Shown here: positions 36,512-45,942 of the stretch, in pieces
How positions within the stretch are numbered: position 1 is the first letter of the stretch
How the letters are laid out: each line of letters begins with the position of its first letter
Assembly: GCA_001464955.1 (NCBI GenBank)
Contig: LNEM01000011.1
Coordinates: 1-64,000 of the forward strand
Direction: 5' to 3'
DNA length: 64,000 nt
From: Rhizobiales bacterium Ga0077537
Lineage (GTDB): Bacteria; Pseudomonadota; Alphaproteobacteria; Rhizobiales; Hyphomicrobiaceae
Notes under the pieces: model-generated
Seen by the model: the letters and a program-made list of their open reading frames with translations, nothing else
Database searches by the model: none
Told to the model about the DNA's origin: nothing
Translations under genes and position numbers: made by a program

Positions 36512-37615
36512 ATGTCCGAGCCCGCCGCACCCGTATTGACGCCCGTCGAGACACCGCCACCCACGACCACGTCCCGCATCCATACGGTCGCCCTCGGCGG
36601 CCGCCGGTTCGTGCTCGGCATCCTGATCATCGCCGCATCGATTTCATTGGCCCTCGGCATCGCGCTGCCGTCGATCAAGCTGACCAAGTTCTTCTTCTTC
36701 TCGACCGAATACTCGCTGATCTCCACGGTCCAGAGCCTGATCGCCCGGAACCAGATCTTCATCGGCGCGCTCGTCTTCGTCTTCTCGATCGTCCTGCCCG
36801 TTTTCAAGATCCTCTATCTCGTCATCCTGACGACGATGCCGGTCGAGACCCTCGAGCGTCAGTATCGCCGGCTGCGCACTCTCGAATGGCTTGGCAAATG
36901 GTCGATGCACGACGTGCTCGTGCTGGCGCTGATGATCTTCTTCGTGAAGAGCCAGGGCATCTATGACGCAACGAGTCTCTCGGGCGTCTACTTCTTCACC
37001 CTCGCCGTCGTCTTCATGATCCTCGCCTACGCGTGGCTGAACATCTTCTCGCTCAATGCCATTCGCGAAAGGAGCCGCCGCATCGATCGGCCGGGCATCG
37101 CCGGTCCGGCTTCGCCCATTCGCAACTTCATGCTGGCGCTGTTCATTCTGGTCGCCGCGATCTGCTTCGCCATGGGCGTCGTTCTGCCGTCGATCCGGTT
37201 CACGACGGTCTACGTCTGGAAGAACGAGCACTCGATCGCATCGATCATCTGGGCCCTCTACGCGACCCGCGAGTACTTTCTGTGCGCCGTGATCACCGTC
37301 TTTTCGGTGCTCTTCCCGTTCCTGAAGCTGCTCTACCTGCTCACACTCTCGCTTTCCCCGAACATTTCCGGCGATTTCCGCGCCCGCTCGATCTCGACCA
37401 TGGAATGGCTCGGCCGCTACTCCATGACCGATGTCATGGTGCTGGCGCTCATGGTCTTCTACATGAACTCGTCCGGCTACACGGAAGCCCAGGTCCTGCC
37501 GGGTGTTTATCTCTTTGCCGCCTCGGCCATCATGACCATGATGGCCTACGGCTGGGCCAACGCCGCCGCCCCGTCTGGAACATCGGGGCCGGAACGGGAC
37601 GCCGCCACCGCATGA
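36512..37615 (+). CDS. PqiA-like membrane protein with duplicated domain
   Basis: This 367-residue inner-membrane protein consists of two homologous halves, each with about four helices: one from RRFVLGILIIAASISLALG to ILAYAWLN, and one from IRNFMLALFILVAAICFAMG to MMAYGWAN. Matching landmarks are LRTLEWLGKWSMHDVLVLAL and ISTMEWLGRYSMTDVMVLAL. The EWLG...SM.DV motif is that of paraquat-inducible protein A, part of a lipid-transport system with MCE protein PqiB. The cysteine pairs of classical PqiA are missing and no pqiB or pqiC follows. The ATG at 36512 has GGGAGGGCGG upstream and is preferred over 36464. The trmO gene starts 10 bases after the stop. Confidence 0.78.
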   Translation: MSEPAAPVLTPVETPPPTTTSRIHTVALGGRRFVLGILIIAASISLALGIALPSIKLTKFFFFSTEYSLISTVQSLIARNQIFIGALVFVFSIVLPVFKILYLVILTTMPVETLERQYRRLRTLEWLGKWSMHDVLVLALMIFFVKSQGIYDATSLSGVYFFTLAVVFMILAYAWLNIFSLNAIRERSRRIDRPGIAGPASPIRNFMLALFILVAAICFAMGVVLPSIRFTTVYVWKNEHSIASIIWALYATREYFLCAVITVFSVLFPFLKLLYLLTLSLSPNISGDFRARSISTMEWLGRYSMTDVMVLALMVFYMNSSGYTEAQVLPGVYLFAASAIMTMMAYGWANAAAPSGTSGPERDAATA

Positions 37616-37625
37616 GAGAACAAGA

Positions 37626-38123
37626 ATGATCGATAAGGACTTGCGACCGGGCGAGCGCGCACTCGTGGACGACCCCGCCCAGGCGGCCGGCGACGCCAGC
37701 CTCGTCTTCATCGGGCGCATCCGTTCGCCATGGCAGCCCGGCGCGCCCCGACCGAAGAACCCGACGGAAGCCCGCGCATCCGGCGAGGCCTCTCATCTCG
37801 AGATCGACCCGCCCTTCCGCCCCGGCCTCGATGGCCTGGAGCGCTTCAGTCACGTTGTCGTCCTCGCGTGGCTGCATCGCGCCCGGCGCGATCCGATCGT
37901 GATCCACCCGCCCCACGCCGACGCCCCGCGCGGCGTCTTTGCGCTGCGCTCGCCTGTGCGTCCCAACCCGATCGGCCTGACGGTCGCGCGTATTCTTTCG
38001 GTCGATCACGACCGCGGCATCGTCACGATCGATGCCATCGATTTCCTGGACGGCACGCCGCTCGTCGACATCAAGCCCTATCGGCCGGGCATTGATGCGA
38101 TCCCCGACGCCGTCGTAGGCTGA
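37626..38123 (+). CDS. tRNA (t6A37-N6) methyltransferase TrmO/TsaA-like
   Basis: A 165-residue protein with a TrmO beta-barrel: FIGRIRSPW at the start, NPTEARASGE, LEIDPPFRPGLDGLERFSHVVVLAWLHRARRD, and FALRSPVRPNPIGLTVARIL, which holds the SAM-binding core of the family. TrmO adds a methyl group to t6A at position 37 of certain threonine tRNAs. The C-terminal LDGTPLVDIKPY is also diagnostic. The E. coli enzyme has a second domain that is absent here, as in most alphaproteobacteria, so the substrate may differ. It lies 10 bases after the PqiA-like gene, suggesting one transcript. Confidence 0.85.
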   Translation: MIDKDLRPGERALVDDPAQAAGDASLVFIGRIRSPWQPGAPRPKNPTEARASGEASHLEIDPPFRPGLDGLERFSHVVVLAWLHRARRDPIVIHPPHADAPRGVFALRSPVRPNPIGLTVARILSVDHDRGIVTIDAIDFLDGTPLVDIKPYRPGIDAIPDAVVG

Positions 38124-38167
38124 CGCCCAACCTGCGTGAAAACACGCGACAAGCGGAGACATCGACC

Positions 38168-38794
38168 ATGGCAGACCTCGAGATCATCGGTGTTCCGTTC
38201 TCGAACTATGTGCGCTCGCTACGCATGTTGTGCGTAGAAAAGGGCGTCGCTTATACCCACACGTCCGCCCGACCGCAGTCCCCAGAAGTCCTGGCCATTC
38301 ACCCCGCCGGCCAGATTCCCGTCATGCGCCACGGCGATGTGTCGCTGTTCGAATCGAAGGCCATCGCCACCTACATCGACAAGGCCTTCCCGGGACCGAA
38401 GTTCATCCCCGAGGATGCGCTCGGTGCAGCCCTTGTCGAGCAGTGGGTCTCCTACACCAACGCCAAGGTGGACCGCTGGATCATGCGGGAGTTCGTCGTC
38501 CCGTCGGCCTTCTTCGACAAGGCCAAGGGCCCCGATACGGCGCGCATCTCCGCGGCGCTTCCCGAAATCGACAAATGCATGCAGGTCGTCGATCGCGCCG
38601 TAGCCGAGACCGGGTATCTCGCCGGCGGGAGCCTGAGCTACGCCGACATGAACATCGTCCCCATGCTCGCCACCGCGATGCTGTATCCGGCGGCCGCCGA
38701 GGTTGTGTCTGGCTATTCGGGGATCGGCCGCTATTTGGCGAGCTTGACGGCGCGCCCGTCCTACGTCGACACGGCGCCCCCGCCCCGCCGCTGA
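38168..38794 (+). CDS. Glutathione S-transferase
   Basis: A 208-residue soluble protein with an N-terminal thioredoxin-like domain (IIGVPFSNYVRSLRMLCVEKG; the Ser in PFSNYVRS is the likely thiolate-stabilising residue), the cis-proline motif GQIPVMRHGDVSLFESKAIATYID, and an all-helical C-terminal domain containing GSLSYADMNIVPML with the conserved Asp. It belongs to the phi/theta-like bacterial group and conjugates glutathione to electrophiles or acts as a binding protein. Substrate not predictable. It is convergent with a transglutaminase-like gene 19 bases away. Confidence 0.92.
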   Translation: MADLEIIGVPFSNYVRSLRMLCVEKGVAYTHTSARPQSPEVLAIHPAGQIPVMRHGDVSLFESKAIATYIDKAFPGPKFIPEDALGAALVEQWVSYTNAKVDRWIMREFVVPSAFFDKAKGPDTARISAALPEIDKCMQVVDRAVAETGYLAGGSLSYADMNIVPMLATAMLYPAAAEVVSGYSGIGRYLASLTARPSYVDTAPPPRR

Positions 38795-38795
38795 C

Positions 38796-38820
38796 CGCGT
38801 TACGCGTTACGCGTCACGCG
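38796..38820. repeat. 7-bp tandem repeat between two convergent genes
   Basis: CGCGTTA occurs twice, then CGCGTCA and CGCG, filling the space between the GST stop (38794) and overlapping the stop codon of the opposing transglutaminase-like gene (38814-38816). No T-run is present. It may be slippage-derived and has no evident function. Confidence 0.6.
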
Positions 38821-39695
38821 GGATCGAGGACGTCGACGTCCACTGCCACGGCGACGGCATGCGTGCCGCCGCCGAGGAGCACGCCGCTGACTGGGCTGAC
38901 GTCGCCATACTCCCGGCCGTAGGCGAATGTGATGTGCTCGTCGCTCACCACCACCTTGTTCGTCGGATCGAGATCGACCCAGCCGGCTTCGGGTGTCCAC
39001 ACCGAGATCCAGGCGTGCGAAGCATCGGCGCCCTGCAGCTTCTCCTTGCCCTCGGGTGGGCGCGTCAGCAGGTAGCCGGAAACATACCGCGCCGGCACGC
39101 GTCGCGCCCGGAGGCACGTCAGCGCGAGATGCGCGAAGTCCTGACAGACGCCGCGCCGCTTCGCGAGCACCTCCGAGACGGGTGTCGTGACGTCGGTCGC
39201 CTGGCTGTCGAAGGCGAAGTCCGCAAAGATGCGGCACGTGAGGTCCCACGCAGCCGCGATCACCGGCCGGCCCGGCGTGAACGACGGGGCGCCGTAGGCG
39301 ATGGCCTCCCTGACAGGCATCGTCGCCGGTGAGGGCATCGCGTACTGCACCACGTCGAGGTCGATTTCCGCGTTGCCCGAAGTCAGCCGCGTGAGCACCT
39401 GCTCCCACGGGCAACCATGGACGAGATCGACCGTCGCTCGCGGCTTTACATCGATTGTGGAGCGGGCATGCAGCACCAGTTCGCGATGCTCTTCGTCGAT
39501 CCCGAGTATGGAAGCCGGATTGCCCAGATAGTCCGTGAAGTCGTTCCGCCAGCTCGGAGCGGGTTCGACGACGAGATTGTGGCGAATGACTTTCTGGCGG
39601 GAGACGCGCCGCGGCGCGAGGTGCGCGAGATGCTGCGACTGCGTGACCTCGAACTCGTAGCGATAAGCCGTTCGATGACTGATCTCGTAGATCAT
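38814..39695 (-). CDS. Transglutaminase-like protein (cassette 2)
   Basis: A 293-residue protein with the bacterial transglutaminase N-terminal domain (YEISHRTAYRYEFEVTQSQHLAHLAPR) and a papain-like core. The catalytic triad is Cys184 in RRGVCQDFAHL, His227 in DASHAWISVW and Asp243 in WVDLDPTN. Such enzymes are believed to act as peptidases or amide-exchange enzymes. It overlaps the upstream ATP-grasp/alpha-E gene by ATGA, as in many proteobacterial cassettes, where the set is predicted to make and process a peptide. No signal peptide is seen, so it acts in the cytoplasm. Substrate unknown. Confidence 0.9.
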   Translation of the reverse strand: MIYEISHRTAYRYEFEVTQSQHLAHLAPRRVSRQKVIRHNLVVEPAPSWRNDFTDYLGNPASILGIDEEHRELVLHARSTIDVKPRATVDLVHGCPWEQVLTRLTSGNAEIDLDVVQYAMPSPATMPVREAIAYGAPSFTPGRPVIAAAWDLTCRIFADFAFDSQATDVTTPVSEVLAKRRGVCQDFAHLALTCLRARRVPARYVSGYLLTRPPEGKEKLQGADASHAWISVWTPEAGWVDLDPTNKVVVSDEHITFAYGREYGDVSPVSGVLLGGGTHAVAVAVDVDVLDPA

Positions 39696-42268
39696 GTGCG
39701 CGTGCCCTGCGCCATTCCGGCCCGATGCGGCGTATCCTCGATGAGCCTGAAGTAGCGCCGCGAGATCATGTCGGAAATCTGGGGTATCTCGACAAGCGCC
39801 TTCTCGAGAAGGGCCTGCATAGCGCTGCGACGACCGTCGGCGTCGACCGCCGACACTTCGTTGACGTCGGTGAGACGCACCGCCGTCTGCAATCCGAGCA
39901 CGACCCGTCGCTCTCGCGACATGGCGTTGCCCTCGCTGGCCTGCGGAAGCCGCTCCAGCTGACTGACGAGGCTGGCGAGCTGATAGGCGACGCTTCGCGG
40001 ATTGGCCTCGTCCATCAGCAGCAGATCGAGAACGAGCGGCAGCATCGGCTGGAGGCGGTAGCGCGAGCGGTACGTGATGTAGCTGTCGGCGAGGCGCAGG
40101 ATGAAATTGAGACGCTCGTTCTCGTCGTCGCCCGGCGCACGCTCGGCAAACAGCAGTTCGAGCGTGTCCGAAAGGTTGTAGGCCCGCTCCAGCCGCCGCC
40201 CCATGTCCAGGAACGACCATCCGAAATTCCGCGTCATGTTCTCGTGCATATGCCCGTTGAACGTCGCGACGAGAGCCAGCTTGTCCTCGACCTCGTCCTG
40301 AAGTTCGCTGGCGCTGGCATCGACCATCCGCCGCCGCCACGCCTCGTCGACGCGAAACGAAGAGAGTGTCCGCCATGCTTCGAGCGAGAGCCGGTCCCGC
40401 GTCAGGCTGGCGATCCGGTAGATTCCCTCGAAACAGCCGATCAGGCTGTAATGGCTGGTGCGATCCGTCGTCAGTTGCCCGGCGAGGGACACCGTCCTGC
40501 GACCGGGTGCCGAGAGCGCTGGATCACTTCGGTTCGGATCTCGCCCCCTCATGATCAGTCGCTCGAGGACAAGCTCTCCGCCATGCCGGGAGGGCCCGGA
40601 ATCGAGATACTCGAGCCGCCGGCCGAGCCCGGCCCGGATGACCCGCATCCCCCAGTCAGCCCGCTCGAGATAGCGCCCGAGCCAGAACAGGTTGTCGGCC
40701 ACGCTGCTTTGCAGCGTCCGTTGCGAACGCTGCACGAGGGCCGTATCGACGCGCGGCCGCCACAGGCTCGAATGCTGCGCTTCCGTCTTCTCACCGAGCA
40801 CCCAGACGTCATGCGTCTCTCCGTCGACCGCGCTCAGCGCCACGGCCGCGTTCGGATCGACGCCCATGGCGATACCGCCCGGCATCACGGCGAATCCGCT
40901 GCGACCGGCAGCAGCGAACAGCCGGAGCGCGAACGCGCGCGGAACCAGTCCCTGCGCCGAGAGCGACGGCATCGTCCCGACGCCCATGCGCTCCTCCGCG
41001 ACGAGCCTCTCGCCATTCTGGCCGATGTCGTCGATCAGTCGCGCCCGCTCGTCGGGCGTCATCTCGACGGCCGCGCGCCCGCGGGTCGCCTGTCCCGGCC
41101 GCCCCGTACCTTCGCGCGACGGCCGGATGACCATGCTGCCGAGACGTTGCTCCACATGGGCACGAGCGCCCGGATCCCCGAGCCACCAACGGGGCGCATC
41201 GTGCAGGATCAGGTCCTCGCCGAGCAGATGGTGGCAGAGCGCCGGCAGATACGGCCCGAGCCCACGGTTCTCGACGATCGCCGCCCCGAGGCTGTTGACG
41301 ACGAGATCGGGCGATTTGCGGCAGACGTTCACGAGACCGGCGGGGCCCTTGAAACTCGACGGATTGAGCTCGAGCGGATCGCAGTCGGCCCCCTCGATGC
41401 AGCGGATCAATGCGTCGACCTTCTTCAGGCCCGCGAGGGTCTTGAGGTAGACGTCACCGCCGACCGACTTGAGATCACCACCTTCCACCAGCCCGACGTC
41501 CAGATAGCGCGCCAGATAGGCATGGCTGAAGTAATCGTCGTGTCCCGGCCCCGGCGTCAGCAGCACGACATTCGGATCGGTGCGGCCCGACCGCTCGGCG
41601 AGCGCGCCGCGCAGGTCGACGAAATGTCGCGACAGCCGGCGCGCGTTGCACTCGACGAACACGTCGTCGGCCACGTCGGCATGCATCACCCGGTTGGCGA
41701 CCGCGTAGCCGACACCCGCCGGCGTTTCTGCATGGTTGTCGATGACGCGCCACTGCCCGTCCGGACTGCGCGCGAGATCGGCGGCGTAGAAGAGGAGGTG
41801 CCCGCGCGCCGGCTTCACGCTGTGACAGGCCCGCAGATAGGCGGGATCCGAGAAGATCAGGCTCGGCGGAATACGGCCGCTGCTCAGAAGGGCCTGATCG
41901 CCGTAGATGTCTGCGAGGATCGCATCGAACAGTCTCGCCCGCTGTGCGATGGCGCCTTCAAGCCACCGCCACTCTCCCGGCGACACGACGAGCGGCATCA
42001 GGTTGAGCCGCCATTGCTGGCGCGGACGGTCCGGGTCGGCGAAGAGGTCGTGAACGAGGCCGGTTTCCCTCACTTGCCGATCGAGCCGGGTGGCGCGGGC
42101 CAGCCGGTCGCGCGGCCCGATCTCTCCGAAGGCCCGGATCAGCGCGCGCCAGTGCGGCTTGGCGTTCCTGTTCGCATCCAGGAGTTCGTCGTGGCCGGCA
42201 GACGCAGGCCGATAGCCATGCAGCAGATCGATTTCTCTCACCGGTCCTTGCCGTGCTTCGCTGGTCAT
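39692..42268 (-). CDS. Circularly permuted ATP-grasp protein fused to an alpha-E domain (cassette 2)
   Basis: 858 residues from the ATG at 42268 (AGGA nine bases upstream). Residues 1 to about 510 form a circularly permuted ATP-grasp type 2 fold: WRVIDNHAETPAGVGYAVANR, VLLTPGPGHDDYFSHAYLARYLDV, VYLKTLAGLKKVDALIR and FALRLFAAAGRSGFAVMPGGIAM. From about 520 (SSVADNLFWLGRYLERAD) to the end is an alpha-E helical domain. In cassette 1 the same two parts are separate genes. ATP-grasp enzymes form carboxylate-amine bonds, so a ligase adding amino acids to a peptide is the general prediction. The alpha-E function is unknown. Confidence 0.88.
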   Translation of the reverse strand: MTSEARQGPVREIDLLHGYRPASAGHDELLDANRNAKPHWRALIRAFGEIGPRDRLARATRLDRQVRETGLVHDLFADPDRPRQQWRLNLMPLVVSPGEWRWLEGAIAQRARLFDAILADIYGDQALLSSGRIPPSLIFSDPAYLRACHSVKPARGHLLFYAADLARSPDGQWRVIDNHAETPAGVGYAVANRVMHADVADDVFVECNARRLSRHFVDLRGALAERSGRTDPNVVLLTPGPGHDDYFSHAYLARYLDVGLVEGGDLKSVGGDVYLKTLAGLKKVDALIRCIEGADCDPLELNPSSFKGPAGLVNVCRKSPDLVVNSLGAAIVENRGLGPYLPALCHHLLGEDLILHDAPRWWLGDPGARAHVEQRLGSMVIRPSREGTGRPGQATRGRAAVEMTPDERARLIDDIGQNGERLVAEERMGVGTMPSLSAQGLVPRAFALRLFAAAGRSGFAVMPGGIAMGVDPNAAVALSAVDGETHDVWVLGEKTEAQHSSLWRPRVDTALVQRSQRTLQSSVADNLFWLGRYLERADWGMRVIRAGLGRRLEYLDSGPSRHGGELVLERLIMRGRDPNRSDPALSAPGRRTVSLAGQLTTDRTSHYSLIGCFEGIYRIASLTRDRLSLEAWRTLSSFRVDEAWRRRMVDASASELQDEVEDKLALVATFNGHMHENMTRNFGWSFLDMGRRLERAYNLSDTLELLFAERAPGDDENERLNFILRLADSYITYRSRYRLQPMLPLVLDLLLMDEANPRSVAYQLASLVSQLERLPQASEGNAMSRERRVVLGLQTAVRLTDVNEVSAVDADGRRSAMQALLEKALVEIPQISDMISRRYFRLIEDTPHRAGMAQGTRT

Positions 42269-42595
42269 CTGTGCGCTTTTCCTGGTGAGAGCACGAGCGA
42301 TCTCGACGCAAGCTCGCCATGCAACTCCCTGAGACCATATCACTCCAAGATTGCGATGGTGTCACACCGAAGTCGCACTTTCGCGATGTTACCGGCAGGC
42401 GGCCGGTGTGCGCGACAATGTGTCGAATCAATCCCCTAAGCTATGCGCAGTTAACCACTTCGGAAGCGCTCGGCACATGGCTCGAGTCGCCCCACTGGCA
42501 AATCTGCAACACTTTTCCTGCGGCACGCGGCGCCGGAACCGGCCGCCCGCACCCTCGGCTTGCATCGCGCCGACCGACGGTCACGGCGCGCCGCG
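42269..42595 (-). promoter_or_regulatory. Intergenic region between the two ATP-grasp cassettes
   Basis: About 330 bases separate the last gene of cassette 1 from the first of cassette 2, both read leftward. The segment 42330-42470 is less GC-rich than the neighbourhood and probably contains the promoter of cassette 2. A small ACCGGC/GCCGGT inverted repeat is visible near 42390. No gene or terminator can be supported. Confidence 0.35.
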
Positions 42596-45500
42596 TCAGC
42601 GCCGCCTGAGATCCAGCGTCAGCGGGTAGTCGGCATTGACGCGCACGGGTCCGGTCACCATTGGCCCAGCGGTGTGTCCCGTGTCCTCGAAGCGCGCCAA
42701 CCGGCGGCCCTCGGCCTCGTAGGCATTGACAGGGAACAGCTCGAAGTTCCGACCACCGGGATGCGCGACGTGATACCGGCAGCCGCCGATCGAACGCCCC
42801 GTCCACGTATCGACCACGTCGAATGTCAGCGGCACGTGCGGCGTGATGGTCGGATGCAGCGCCGACGGCGGCCACCAGGCTCGGAACCGCACGCCGGCGA
42901 TCTGCTGATCGACCGCGCCGGCCGCCGTGAGCGGCAGTGGCACACCGTTGCAGGTCACCTTGTACCGTTCTCCGGTCTGCCCCTTCACGCGCACCTGTAT
43001 CCGCTCGAGGGACGAATCGACATAGCGCGCCGTCCCCCCGATGACGCCTTCCTCTCCGAGCACGTGCCAGGGCTCGAGCGCTTGGCGGAGTTCCACTTCG
43101 ACACCGCGCGCCTCGATGGCGCCGATCCGGGGAAACCGGAACTCGAAATGCGGATGGAACCACTCGGCTTCGACGGGGAGATGCGCAGCCCGGAGCTCGC
43201 GGACGACGTCCTCGAAATCCATCCACACGTAATGCGGCAGCATGAACCGGTCATGCAGCGCCGTCCCCCAACGCACCAGCGGCTGCCGGTAGGGCTTCTC
43301 CCAGAACATCGCGATCAGCGACCTGAGGAGATGCTGCTGCGCAAGGCTCATGCGCGCATGCGGCGGCATCTCGAACGAGCGGAACTCGACGAGACCGAGC
43401 CGCCCCGTGGGCCCATCCGGCGAATAGAGCTTGTCGATGCAGATTTCCGCCCGATGCGTATTGCCGGTCACGTCGATCAGCAGGTTCCGGAACAGGCGGT
43501 CGACGAGCCACGGCGGCACATAGGGCGCGCCCGGGGCCACAACCTGCTCGAGTGCGATCTCGAGTTCGTAGAGGCTCTCGTGCCGCGCTTCGTCGACGCG
43601 CGGCGCCTGGCTAGTCGGCCCGATGAAGAGCCCGGAGAAGAGGTACGAGAGCGACGGATGGTTCTGCCAGTAGGCGACGATGCTCGCGAGCAGATCGGGC
43701 CGCCTGAGAAACGGGCTGTCCGCCGGCGTCATCCCGCCGAGCACGATGTGATTGCCGCCACCCGTTCCCGTATGCCGCCCATCGAGCATGAACTTTTCGG
43801 TCGTCAGCCGCGACAGACGCGCTTCCTCGTAGAGCGCGGTGGTGATGTCGAGCGCCTCGCTCCAGTTGCGCGCGGGCTGCACGTTCACTTCGATCACGCC
43901 GGGGTCCGGCGTCACCTTGATCACGTTGAGCCGCTTGTCGTACTCAGGCGTGTACCCCTCGAGATGGATCGGAAGTCCCGTGATCTTCGCAGTTTCCTCG
44001 ACGGCCGCGACGAGCGCCGCATAGTCCTCGCCGTCGCCGACCGGCGGCATGAACACGCAGAGCCGGCCGTCCCGGGCTTCGAGCGTCATGGCCGTGCGAA
44101 CCGACCCGTAGATCTCGCTGGGGCCCGACGGCGGTGCGGGTGGCGCTTCGAGTGTCACCGTGCGCCGCCGCTGCAGCAGCGTGCGCCGCTCGGGCAAGGG
44201 CGCCGGCGCATCGAACGGATCGCGCGGCTGGATCTGAGGCGTGAGCGCTGGCGGCAACCACGGCAGCGAACCGAGCGGCAGCCGGAAGCCGGCCGGCGAG
44301 TCGCCTGGCACCAGGAACAGCTTGTCGCGGCGAATGGCCCAGCGCTCGGTCACCCAGCGCCGTCCTCGGTCCTCCGTATGCCAGACCTGGATCGGCAGCA
44401 CGTAGCTGGTCGGCGTGTCGAGCCCGCGCTCGAACACCTTGACGAGCCGCGCGCGCTCGGCCGGATCGGAGAGCTTGTTCTCGGTTGGTGACATGTTGAT
44501 CGGCAGCTTTTGCTCGATCAGCGCGAAGTGCCCCGCATCCTCGTAGGCGGCGATGGCGCTGTCGGTGGGGAGCCCGAGCTGGTCGCACAGCACCTTCGTG
44601 AAGCGCTGCACGTCGGCGATGGCCGGCGAGCGCTTCTCCGTCTCGCGCGCGATGAGCCCCGGGTCTTCCCAGAGCGGCTGACCGTCGGCACGCCAGTAGA
44701 GCGCGAAGGCCCAGCGCGGCAACTGCTCGCCCGGATACCACTTGCCCTGCCCGTAGTGCAGAAGCCCGCCCGGTGCGAACTTGTCCCGGAGACGACGCAC
44801 TAGATCCTCGGCGAGCCGCCGCTTTGTCGGCCCCACGGCCGACGTGTTCCACTCCGCCCCGTCCATGTCGTCGATCGAGACGAACGTCGGCTCGCCGCCC
44901 ATGCTGAGCCGTACGTCACCCGCCTCCAGTCGTTGATCGACCGAATGGCCGGCGGCGACGATGCGATCCCATTGGTCGTCGGTATAGGGCTTGGTGACCC
45001 GCGGACTTTCCGCGATCCGCTTGACGCTCATCTCGAAACCGAACGTCACCTCGGCCGCCTCGTGGCTGCCGCTGATCGGTGCGGCACTCGAGGGCGCAGG
45101 CGTGGCGGCGAGTGGAATATGACCCTCGCCGGCCAGCAGTCCGGATGTCGGATCGAGCCCGATCCATCCCGCCCCCGGAACGTAGATTTCGGCCCAGGCA
45201 TGCAGATCGGTGAAATCGGTCTCCGTTCCCGATGGCCCGTCGAGCGCCTTCACGTCCGGGGCGAGCTGGATGAGGTAGCCCGACACGAACCGCGCCGCGA
45301 GGCCGAGGTGCCGTGCGATCTGTACGAGGAGCCACGCCGAATCCCGGCACGATCCGGACTTGTTGCCGAGCGTCTCCTCGGGCGTCTGCACGCCCGGCTC
45401 CATCCGGATCAGATACCGGATCTCCTGCTGCAACTGACGATTGAGATCGCAGAGGAAATCGATCGTCGTCCGCGTATGCCGGTCGAGTTTGCGCATGTAC

Positions 45501-45886
45501 TCGGCGAGCCGCGGCCCCGGCTTGTCCGGCACGAGATAGGGCTGCAGCTCCTTCGCGAGGCCTTCCTCATAGCTGAACGGCCAATCCTTGACGCTCTCCT
45601 CGACGAAGAAGTCGAACGGGTTGATGACGGACATGTCGGCGACGAGATCGACCGTGACGGTCAGTTCTTCCGTCTTGTTCGGAATGACGACGCGAGCGAG
45701 GAAGTTCCCGAACGGGTCCTGCTGCCAGTTGATGAAATGTTCGGTCGGCTTCAGCGTCAGCGAGTAGCTGAGGATCGGCGTCCGGCAATGTGGCGCGGGC
45801 CTGAGGCGGATCACCTGCGGCGACACACCGATGAGCCGGTCGTAGCGGTAGGTCGTGCGATGCGTGAGCGCGACGTTGAGGGTCAT
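42596..45886 (-). CDS. Transglutaminase-DUF2126 fusion protein (cassette 1)
   Basis: A 1096-residue cytoplasmic protein. The N-terminal 300 residues are a transglutaminase-like domain with Cys180 (NKSGSCRDSAWLL), His229 (DLHAWAEIY) and Asp245 (WIGLDPTSG). The remainder is DUF2126, recognised by LSMGGEPTFVSIDDMDGAEWN, KRRLAEDLVRRL, GQGKWYPGEQLPRWAFALYWR and later THRAEICIDKLYSP and RLGLVEFRSFEMPPH, a glutamine-synthetase-like/amidoligase-type region in published predictions. The length is typical. The alpha-E gene ends 56 bases upstream on the same strand, so cassette 1 is an operon in the order ATP-grasp, alpha-E, this gene. The reaction is not known experimentally. Confidence 0.92.
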   Translation of the reverse strand: MTLNVALTHRTTYRYDRLIGVSPQVIRLRPAPHCRTPILSYSLTLKPTEHFINWQQDPFGNFLARVVIPNKTEELTVTVDLVADMSVINPFDFFVEESVKDWPFSYEEGLAKELQPYLVPDKPGPRLAEYMRKLDRHTRTTIDFLCDLNRQLQQEIRYLIRMEPGVQTPEETLGNKSGSCRDSAWLLVQIARHLGLAARFVSGYLIQLAPDVKALDGPSGTETDFTDLHAWAEIYVPGAGWIGLDPTSGLLAGEGHIPLAATPAPSSAAPISGSHEAAEVTFGFEMSVKRIAESPRVTKPYTDDQWDRIVAAGHSVDQRLEAGDVRLSMGGEPTFVSIDDMDGAEWNTSAVGPTKRRLAEDLVRRLRDKFAPGGLLHYGQGKWYPGEQLPRWAFALYWRADGQPLWEDPGLIARETEKRSPAIADVQRFTKVLCDQLGLPTDSAIAAYEDAGHFALIEQKLPINMSPTENKLSDPAERARLVKVFERGLDTPTSYVLPIQVWHTEDRGRRWVTERWAIRRDKLFLVPGDSPAGFRLPLGSLPWLPPALTPQIQPRDPFDAPAPLPERRTLLQRRRTVTLEAPPAPPSGPSEIYGSVRTAMTLEARDGRLCVFMPPVGDGEDYAALVAAVEETAKITGLPIHLEGYTPEYDKRLNVIKVTPDPGVIEVNVQPARNWSEALDITTALYEEARLSRLTTEKFMLDGRHTGTGGGNHIVLGGMTPADSPFLRRPDLLASIVAYWQNHPSLSYLFSGLFIGPTSQAPRVDEARHESLYELEIALEQVVAPGAPYVPPWLVDRLFRNLLIDVTGNTHRAEICIDKLYSPDGPTGRLGLVEFRSFEMPPHARMSLAQQHLLRSLIAMFWEKPYRQPLVRWGTALHDRFMLPHYVWMDFEDVVRELRAAHLPVEAEWFHPHFEFRFPRIGAIEARGVEVELRQALEPWHVLGEEGVIGGTARYVDSSLERIQVRVKGQTGERYKVTCNGVPLPLTAAGAVDQQIAGVRFRAWWPPSALHPTITPHVPLTFDVVDTWTGRSIGGCRYHVAHPGGRNFELFPVNAYEAEGRRLARFEDTGHTAGPMVTGPVRVNADYPLTLDLRRR

Positions 45887-45942
45887 GGGGCGACCTGGTT
45901 ACTCTGATCAGCGAGGTGCATCCGACCCGGGAACGACCGGTA

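Noticed and set aside
39725-42439. A 904-residue open frame on the plus strand opposite the ATP-grasp/alpha-E gene
   Set aside because: It is rich in Arg, His, Asp and Glu, has no family resemblance, and lies wholly antisense to a gene with clear motifs; GC-rich codon bias produces such mirror frames.
42560-44491. A 643-residue plus-strand frame opposite the transglutaminase-DUF2126 gene
   Set aside because: Same reasoning: Arg/His/Glu-rich shadow without motifs, antisense to a family with conserved catalytic residues.
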